From NCBI RefSeq assembly GCF_001666835.1, contig NZ_LZJF01000168.1, forward strand, positions 1 through 64,000: a stretch of 64,000 nucleotides of DNA, given 5' to 3'. The notes beneath the pieces were generated by a model. That model was given only the letters and a program-made list of their open reading frames with translations, ran no database searches and was not told the DNA's origin. A program made the position numbers and the translations under genes. The DNA comes from Mycobacterium sp. E3251. GTDB taxonomy: Bacteria; Actinomycetota; Actinomycetes; Mycobacteriales; Mycobacteriaceae. This document shows, in pieces, positions 59,005-64,000 of this stretch. Each line of letters starts with the position of its first letter. The first letter of the stretch is position 1.

Positions 59005-60084
59005 GTGGCGGACAAGGTGGCACGCGTGGCAGTCATCTCGACGGGCGGCGTGGGAAGCATCGCGTTGCGAGCGATCAACCGCCGCGCGCACCTCGACCTG
59101 GTCGGCGTATGGGTGCATAGTCCGGGCAAGGCTGGGCGCGACGCGGGTGAGGTCGTCGGGCTCGGCCCGATTGGCGTGACGACCACCGCCGACCTGGCCG
59201 ACATCATCAAGCTCAAGCCCGACTGTGTCGTCTACGCGGCCGCCAGCGAAGAGATGGACGCGGCCGCGGTTCGCGACTATGTCCGATTCCTGCAAGCGGG
59301 CATCAACGTCGTCACGACCAACACGCCGGGAATGATGTTTCCCGACAGATGGATTCCCGACTTGGCCGACCAGGTACGAGCCGCGGCGCTGGCCGGGGGC
59401 GTCACGATCTACACGTCGGGTATCGAACCGGGATTCGCCGGCGACCAGTTCGCCGTCATACTGTCGACTTTGTCCAACACCATCCGTTCGGTTCGCGCCC
59501 AGGAGATTTTCGACTACTCGGCCTATCCCAACGAGTATCTGATGTTCGACGCCATGGGCTTTGGCCGGCCGCTCAATTTCACACCGCTCCTGGAGCTGGA
59601 GGGTGCACAGCAGTTCGCCTGGGGACCTCCAATCGGTCTGGTGGCGCGGGCCCTCGGCGTCGAGCTCGACACCATCACCGAAAGCTACGAGCGCGTCGCG
59701 ACGCCAAGGGATTTACACGTGGCATGCGGGTTGATTCCGGCCGGTACCTGTGGCGCGGTGAGAGCCGAAACCACCGGGGTGGTCAATGGCCGCCCCGTCA
59801 TCAGCATCGAGCACATCAACCGCATGGCTCCCGACCTGGCGCCGGAGTGGGCGTCGGCGCCACATGGCACCTACCGCATCGTCATCGAGGGCGAACCACA
59901 CATCCACTGCGATCTTCGCTTCGGCACCGAAGGCACCGCAGCATCGGCGAACGACAACGCGATGGAGGCGACTGCCATGCGGGTGGTCAATGCCATACCG
60001 TATGTCATCGATGCGGCCCCCGGCATCGCGACGTCATTGGACCTGCCGATCACCGCGCCCCGCAACGCGGTGGATGTGAGCTAG
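59005..60084 (+). CDS. DapB-like NAD(P)-dependent oxidoreductase
   Basis: This 359-residue protein belongs with the proteins at 4311 and 60991. It has the Rossmann start VAVISTGGVGSIALR, DLVGVWVHSPGKAGRDAGE, NVVTTNTPGMMFP and YTSGIEPGFAGD. CAGGAG precedes the GTG start. It pairs with the SDR upstream, suggesting two consecutive redox steps. A DapB role in lysine synthesis is unlikely given the length and context. Confidence 0.83.
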   Translation: MADKVARVAVISTGGVGSIALRAINRRAHLDLVGVWVHSPGKAGRDAGEVVGLGPIGVTTTADLADIIKLKPDCVVYAAASEEMDAAAVRDYVRFLQAGINVVTTNTPGMMFPDRWIPDLADQVRAAALAGGVTIYTSGIEPGFAGDQFAVILSTLSNTIRSVRAQEIFDYSAYPNEYLMFDAMGFGRPLNFTPLLELEGAQQFAWGPPIGLVARALGVELDTITESYERVATPRDLHVACGLIPAGTCGAVRAETTGVVNGRPVISIEHINRMAPDLAPEWASAPHGTYRIVIEGEPHIHCDLRFGTEGTAASANDNAMEATAMRVVNAIPYVIDAAPGIATSLDLPITAPRNAVDVS

Positions 60085-60091
60085 ACGGTAA

Positions 60092-60295
60092 ACATCGGGC
60101 CGCGGGATCGAAGCGATGCAGGAAGCGGCCGAGTCCTACTCGCATCCCCAGTACGGCTTCAGCAAGCAACTGATTCCGAATGCCGTCACAATGCCCGAAG
60201 ATGTCGCCAACGCGGTTGCGTGGCTGGCCTCAGATGAGTCGAGATTCGTCACGGCAGCCGCGATTTCCGTCGATGTCGGGGTTGCCCAGGCGTAG
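60092..60295 (+). pseudogene. C-terminal remnant of an SDR
   Basis: A plus-strand frame after the DapB-like stop gives PEDVANAVAWLASDESRFVT and AAAISVDVGVAQA, the last 60 or so residues of an SDR of the mycofactocin-coupled type (normally SDEARYVTGxxLPVDxG). The Gly after Thr is lost, and the N-terminal Rossmann fold and active site are absent. Its 3' end overlaps the alpha/beta hydrolase gene of the opposite strand by 66 bp. It is a dead fragment, perhaps left by deletion or duplication. Confidence 0.65.
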
Positions 60296-60994
60296 CAGGA
60301 CCGCGCTCAGTTCGGCCGGTCGGGCAAAAAACGGTGAGTGGCCACCGTCCAACTCGATGACGCGAGCCCCGATCCGATCGACCGCATTGCGCCGGGCCCA
60401 GGACTCGCCGACCGCGCGGTCATCCCGCATCAGCACGTAATCCGAAGGGGTGTCGGGCCAGCGGTCGATCGGGCAACGTTCGATGAACACGGTGAAGGAT
60501 TGGTGTCGCAATTCTTCGAACGCTTTCCGCGCCAGCGGTTCTGGACAGTCATGGTAAAAGCCCTCCCACACCGACTCCCATCCCAGACCGAACGGTCCGG
60601 CACCGCGTTCTTGCGGCTCTGGAAAGGCGATCGCATCGGGGTTGGCGGCCAGGTGGTCGGCGAACGACTGTCCGGGCACGGGCAGGAGGCCGCCGACGAA
60701 GACCATTTTTTGCACCGGGTAGAGCGTGGCGATCACCGGTGCGCACAATCCCGAGAGCGAGTGTGCCACGACGACGATATCTTCGGCTATGTCGGAGGAC
60801 GCGGTACCACCGACCCGGGCTTCCTCGATCGCGTCGATCGCCACGCGCGCCCATTCCAGGGCACCCGCCGAGTCGTCGTCGACCGGCAGATCCGGCGCAA
60901 CGACCCGATGACCGCGCCGCGCGAGTTCCACCGCGACCCTGTCCCAGCATGAGCCATAATGCAGGCCGCCGTGCAGCAACGCGAACAGCGTCAT
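60230..60994 (-). CDS. Alpha/beta-fold hydrolase
   Basis: This 254-residue serine hydrolase has the HGG oxyanion start (LLHGGLHYGSCW), the nucleophile Ser79 in VAHSLSG and His219 in DGGHSPFF, with an Asp near 191 (RDDRA). The last 18 or so residues (GNPDIDGNRGCRDESRLI) come from reading antisense through the SDR remnant and are probably not part of the ancestral protein. It ends an operon with a P450, a small membrane protein and a DapB-like oxidoreductase (ATGA overlap). Ester or thioester cleavage is expected. Confidence 0.87.
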   Translation of the reverse strand: MTLFALLHGGLHYGSCWDRVAVELARRGHRVVAPDLPVDDDSAGALEWARVAIDAIEEARVGGTASSDIAEDIVVVAHSLSGLCAPVIATLYPVQKMVFVGGLLPVPGQSFADHLAANPDAIAFPEPQERGAGPFGLGWESVWEGFYHDCPEPLARKAFEELRHQSFTVFIERCPIDRWPDTPSDYVLMRDDRAVGESWARRNAVDRIGARVIELDGGHSPFFARPAELSAVLLRLGNPDIDGNRGCRDESRLI

Positions 60995-62097
60995 GTTCGA
61001 GTGGACGAGAGTCGAGTGACGATCTCAGGTCCGGCCAACGGCAACCCGATGACACCGGGGGCCGCGGCGACCACACGAGGAATGGCATTCACCGCCGCCA
61101 TCGCGGTGGCCGATATTCCGGGATTTATCCGGTTGTGCTCGGACGGCTCGAGGTACAGTTCCAGGCTCATACTTGGGTCGCCCTCAACACGAAAGACCAT
61201 GCCGCCCTGCCCTTCGCGCGAAGGCCTGGGCCAGTGTTCGGGCCACGGGGTCGAAGTCACGGTAGCGAAGTATTGCACTGCCACCGCTTTCCGGTCATCG
61301 ACAACTCCAGAGAGTTGCCAACGGTGCCCGCAAATCGTGCCCGACGGCACCACCCCGAGGGCCGTAGGCAGGTCGGCCGGAGCCAGCAATGTCTCCCAGT
61401 CGAGCTCTACACGGTCGAGGTCGATTCCGAGCACATCGGCGAGATAGCGCACGACCGTCTCCCAGTCATGCCTTACCTTGCCCGAAGCTATGCGGACCGG
61501 CGTGTGGCCGTCCGGCTTCCCGAAACCCATCGACTCATGCAGCACATCCCAGATTGGATAGGCCTTGTCCAAGTCCAGCGCGTACTCATCCATCCGGTAC
61601 GAATCCACGGTACCGGCCCCGGAGAGAAGGGCGGTAGGAAGATTGAGGCTGATGAACCCCGGCTCGCTACCGGTGGCATAGAACGTTGAGTTGCCCCGTC
61701 TGGCAGCCGAATCGAGCGCGGCACGCCAGTGCTGCGGTGCGGCGGGCGGGTACACCATCGGAATGGCCGAGATAGTGACGACGTTGATCCCCGACTCCAG
61801 CAGCGTGACAATGTCCGCGATCGCATCGTCTTCGCGGCGGACCGCGGTCGCGCAGTAGCACACGCAGTCAGGTTTCAGTGCAATGACTTCCGCGATATCG
61901 CCGGTGGCCTGCACACCCACTTCAGCCACACCGCAGAGCCGGCCCGCATCGACTCCGACCTTGCCGGGCGAGGAAACGCGCACGCCCACGAGATCCAGTG
62001 CTGGATCGAGAATCTCGGCCCGCAGCGCTTCACTGCCGGTGAGCCCCGTCCCAATGTGCGCGACTCGATAGCGCGCGGATGCGCGGTCAATCATCAT
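60991..62097 (-). CDS. DapB-like NAD(P)-dependent oxidoreductase
   Basis: This 368-residue protein is the third DapB-like member: VAHIGTGLTGSEAL, DLVGVRVSSPGKVGVDAG, NVVTISAIPMVYPPA and YATGSEPGFISL. It follows a P450 and a small membrane protein and overlaps the hydrolase start by ATGA. Placed in a P450 operon, it may reduce an imine, a lactone or an unsaturated intermediate. Substrate unknown. Confidence 0.83.
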   Translation of the reverse strand: MMIDRASARYRVAHIGTGLTGSEALRAEILDPALDLVGVRVSSPGKVGVDAGRLCGVAEVGVQATGDIAEVIALKPDCVCYCATAVRREDDAIADIVTLLESGINVVTISAIPMVYPPAAPQHWRAALDSAARRGNSTFYATGSEPGFISLNLPTALLSGAGTVDSYRMDEYALDLDKAYPIWDVLHESMGFGKPDGHTPVRIASGKVRHDWETVVRYLADVLGIDLDRVELDWETLLAPADLPTALGVVPSGTICGHRWQLSGVVDDRKAVAVQYFATVTSTPWPEHWPRPSREGQGGMVFRVEGDPSMSLELYLEPSEHNRINPGISATAMAAVNAIPRVVAAAPGVIGLPLAGPEIVTRLSSTRT

Positions 62098-62140
62098 CGT
62101 TCCCTTCGGGAATCACTCTGTGATCCTCTGTGCATGTGGC

Positions 62141-62368
62141 TCACTTGTAGAAAGGTCCCGCTTTACCCGACTGCTCCAGATGCCCATAAGGGCCGCAAAG
62201 GAGATCGGCGTTAGTGCCCGATTGAATGGTGGCGAGGGTCAGGACGACGGAAGCCAGATACGCGGCCCCGAACAGTCCCCACCCCACCCTGCGCACCAAC
62301 GGCGACCCATTGGTCTCGAGCGGGTGGACACAAGGCGAATGGGTTGTCGAATCGACGGCTTCCGTCAC
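62141..62368 (-). CDS. Small single-helix membrane protein
   Basis: This 75-residue peptide from a GTG has one likely helix (VGWGLFGAAYLASVVLTLAT) and a C-terminal tail with DLLCGPYGHLEQSG. Its start lies just beyond the P450 stop and the next gene begins 43 bp later, so it sits inside a P450 operon. Family not recognised. It may anchor or support the P450 or its redox partner. Confidence 0.5.
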   Translation of the reverse strand: MTEAVDSTTHSPCVHPLETNGSPLVRRVGWGLFGAAYLASVVLTLATIQSGTNADLLCGPYGHLEQSGKAGPFYK

Positions 62369-62369
62369 A

Positions 62370-63566
62370 TCACAGCCTCACCGGCAGCGTGGCCCAGCCG
62401 CGGACACTCGTGGTGTGCGCATGCTTTGCCTTCTCGTGGTCGACTTCCCAGTCCGGCCACCGTGACAGCACCTCTTCGAGCGCGACCTTGGCCTGCACCC
62501 GGGCAAGCGCGGCACCAAGACAGAAATGAATGCCGTGGCCGAAAGACAGATGAGCCGCCTTCCGGTGGATGTCGAACCTGTCCGCGTCGGGGAACTGGCG
62601 CTCGTCGCGATTCGCCGACCCGTTCAGCAACAACATCACGGATCCCTCGGGGACCCGTTGCCCGTAGAGCGCTACGTCGCGGGCCACGTAGCGGCCCTGC
62701 ACCGGTGACGGCGCCTCATAGCGCAGAATTTCCTCGACAGCACCGGGAATCAAACTGAAATCGGCCGCCAGCTCACGGCGCTGATCCGGGTGGTCCGACA
62801 ACAGTGCGCCGGCGAACCCGATCAAGCGGGTCGTCGTCTCGTTGCCGGCGCCCGCGACGGTGCCGGTATAGGTGAGCACCTCCGCGCGGGTAAGGCGGCG
62901 ACGGGTACCGTCGGGCTCCTCCAGTTCGGCGTTGACCAACTCAGTCATCAAATCGTCGGACGGATGCTCATAGCGCCAGTCGATGAACTCTTCGAGCAGT
63001 CGTGACTGGCGCGTCATCATGTCGTCGAAGACCTGCTGGGGCGCGCTTTGTTTCAGCTCGAGTAGCTTGTCCGTGTTTCGTCGTATCGAGGCCTGGCTCT
63101 CTTCGGGGATCCCGAGGAGATAGCCGATGGTTCGCATCGGCATCAAGGCGCCCAGGTCCGCGATGAAGTCGAAGGTGTCTTCTCCGATCAGCGGCTCGAG
63201 CGCGCGACGGCAGAACTCGCGAGCCAGCGGCTCGATAGCCGCCATTCGCCGCGGCGTAAACACTCCAGAGAGCAGCCTGCGATGAGCATCGTGGATTGGT
63301 GGGTCCTCGAACAGAATCACGCCCGGGGGGACATCGACACCGTTCAGTATGACTTCGATGATGGTGCCTTTGCCTGAGCGGTAGTCACGCCAATTCACCA
63401 GTTCGCGCGCGACATCCTCGTACCGGCTCAGCGCGTAAAAGCCGTACTTCTCGTTGTGGTAGAGCGGCGCGTCGTCCCGCAGTCGCTTCCACACCGGGTA
63501 CGGGTTGTCGTCAATCTCGAAGTCGAACGGGTCATAGTAGGGCTCGGCGTCCACGGTATGTGTCAC
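62370..63566 (-). CDS. Cytochrome P450
   Basis: This P450 of about 398 residues starts at the GTG at 63566, eight bases after GGAAGG. It has the I-helix VAGAGNETTT at 237-246, EILR at 279-282 and the haem loop FGHGIHFCLG with Cys349. The longer open frame upstream is rejected for lack of a site and because it crosses the promoter. It leads a P450, small membrane protein, DapB-like and hydrolase operon, with a dyad at 63613. Confidence 0.92.
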   Translation of the reverse strand: MTHTVDAEPYYDPFDFEIDDNPYPVWKRLRDDAPLYHNEKYGFYALSRYEDVARELVNWRDYRSGKGTIIEVILNGVDVPPGVILFEDPPIHDAHRRLLSGVFTPRRMAAIEPLAREFCRRALEPLIGEDTFDFIADLGALMPMRTIGYLLGIPEESQASIRRNTDKLLELKQSAPQQVFDDMMTRQSRLLEEFIDWRYEHPSDDLMTELVNAELEEPDGTRRRLTRAEVLTYTGTVAGAGNETTTRLIGFAGALLSDHPDQRRELAADFSLIPGAVEEILRYEAPSPVQGRYVARDVALYGQRVPEGSVMLLLNGSANRDERQFPDADRFDIHRKAAHLSFGHGIHFCLGAALARVQAKVALEEVLSRWPDWEVDHEKAKHAHTTSVRGWATLPVRL

Positions 63567-63612
63567 GCGGCGGTCCTTCCTCCCTCGCGCCGAGAAACAC
63601 CCTCGACCGAAC

Positions 63613-63628
63613 GAGAATATGCGTTCAC
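63613..63628. promoter_or_regulatory. Dyad site, GAGAA-N6-TTCAC
   Basis: GAGAATATGCGTTCAC (minus strand GTGAA-CGCATA-TTCTC) fits the 5-6-5 dyad. It is 47 bp upstream of the P450 start, in the gap after the SDR gene. Confidence 0.5.
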
Positions 63629-63667
63629 GTGAAACGCAAACAAGCCTTTCGGCAAGTTCGCCAGACG

Positions 63668-64000
63668 TCAGCCGGACGGCTCCGCAGGACTCGCGCTGTT
63701 GCCGTTGATGACTGGCATGTTTGTCCACGCGCCACGATCGTCGCGATACCATCCCGCGGCGGCCAGCGCGCCACCGTCGGCATGTACCACGGTCCCTGAC
63801 ACCCATGCCGCCAACGGGCTCGCCAGGAACAGTATGCAGCCCGCGATGTCTTGCGGGGTTCCGAAGCGACCCAGCGGAATCCAACGCGGAATATTGTGTC
63901 TCTGCGATGGGTGAATCATGCGGTCCAGCGGCACCTGGGCGCTATCAGTGGTTTCCGGCGCCACGGCATTCACCCGGATGCCCGCTGGGCCCAGCTCGAG
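63668..64000 (-). CDS. Short-chain dehydrogenase/reductase, partial (5' end outside window)
   Basis: The window holds only the last 110 residues: GIRVNAVAPETTDS, WIPLGRFGTPQDIAGCILFL and SGTVVHADGGALAAAGWYRD, the usual C-terminal half of an SDR. The active-site Tyr and Lys lie beyond the window edge. It ends 101 bp before the P450 start on the same strand, and the dyad between them suggests separate transcription. Confidence 0.88.
   Translation of the reverse strand, partial: LELGPAGIRVNAVAPETTDSAQVPLDRMIHPSQRHNIPRWIPLGRFGTPQDIAGCILFLASPLAAWVSGTVVHADGGALAAAGWYRDDRGAWTNMPVINGNSASPAEPSG

Noticed and set aside
1..64000. Mobile elements, CRISPR arrays, tRNA or rRNA genes
   Set aside because: I looked for transposase or integrase motifs, regular direct repeats and tRNA-like cloverleafs and found none.

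Overview
The window reads as chromosomal DNA of a high-GC mycobacterium (Mycobacterium sensu lato). The grounds are codon use, frequent GTG starts, an MceA-type gene relic, F420-type LLM oxidoreductases and a very dense set of lipid and CoA catabolism genes. No rRNA, tRNA, CRISPR, transposase or phage gene was seen. The whole interval looks like a catabolic cluster: 8 acyl-CoA dehydrogenases, 6 enoyl-CoA hydratases, 5 acyl-CoA synthetases, 4 amidohydrolase-2 proteins, 4 MaoC hot-dog proteins, 3 P450s, 3 DapB-like oxidoreductases, 3 SnoaL/NTF2 proteins, 2 class III CoA-transferases, 2 thiolase-fold/DUF35 pairs, 2 LLM oxidoreductases and 2 TetR regulators.

Layout. 1-1147 is decayed: two MceA fragments in opposite orientation sharing a perfect 71-bp inverted repeat, plus an N-terminal relic resembling carboxylic acid reductase. 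1148-5429 (-) is DapB-like, nitroreductase, LLM, acyl-CoA synthetase. 5520-6885 (+) is a crotonase and a frameshifted PaaI thioesterase. 6864-9161 holds a divergent acyl-CoA dehydrogenase pair. 9150-11427 has a TetR and an amidohydrolase. 11458-15317 (-) is HpaI aldolase, TauD dioxygenase, D-hydroxyacid dehydrogenase, crotonase. 15406-16955 (+) is thiolase-like plus DUF35. 16975-20308 holds an acyl-CoA synthetase, an SDR and a crotonase. 20361-26742 (+) is a six-gene beta-oxidation operon. 26862-29743 (+) has four unknown membrane proteins and two SDRs. 29978-41298 holds three amidohydrolases with acyl-CoA dehydrogenases, LLM, isochorismatase-like and MaoC genes. 41341-45191 (-) is an aldehyde dehydrogenase and a fused CoA-transferase. 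45432-52180 (+) is P450, FadE, MaoC, DUF35, FadE, MaoC, Ltp-like and TetR, the gene set of the mycobacterial igr (cholesterol side-chain) operon with the hydratase/DUF35 protein split in two. 52239-64000 has two more P450 operons, an acyl-CoA synthetase, VOC, SDR and DapB-like genes.

How the genes may work together (inference): acyl-CoA synthetases or CoA-transferases activate carboxylates; acyl-CoA dehydrogenase, MaoC or crotonase, and thiolase or aldolase steps shorten side chains; P450, LLM, TauD and SDR enzymes do redox chemistry on a ring or branched substrate; amidohydrolase-2 proteins would decarboxylate or hydrolyse ring-cleavage products. The substrate cannot be read from the sequence. 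A 16-bp dyad, close to GAGAA-N6-TTCTC with a constant 6-bp spacer, lies in nearly every promoter-bearing gap and suggests one regulon across the cluster.
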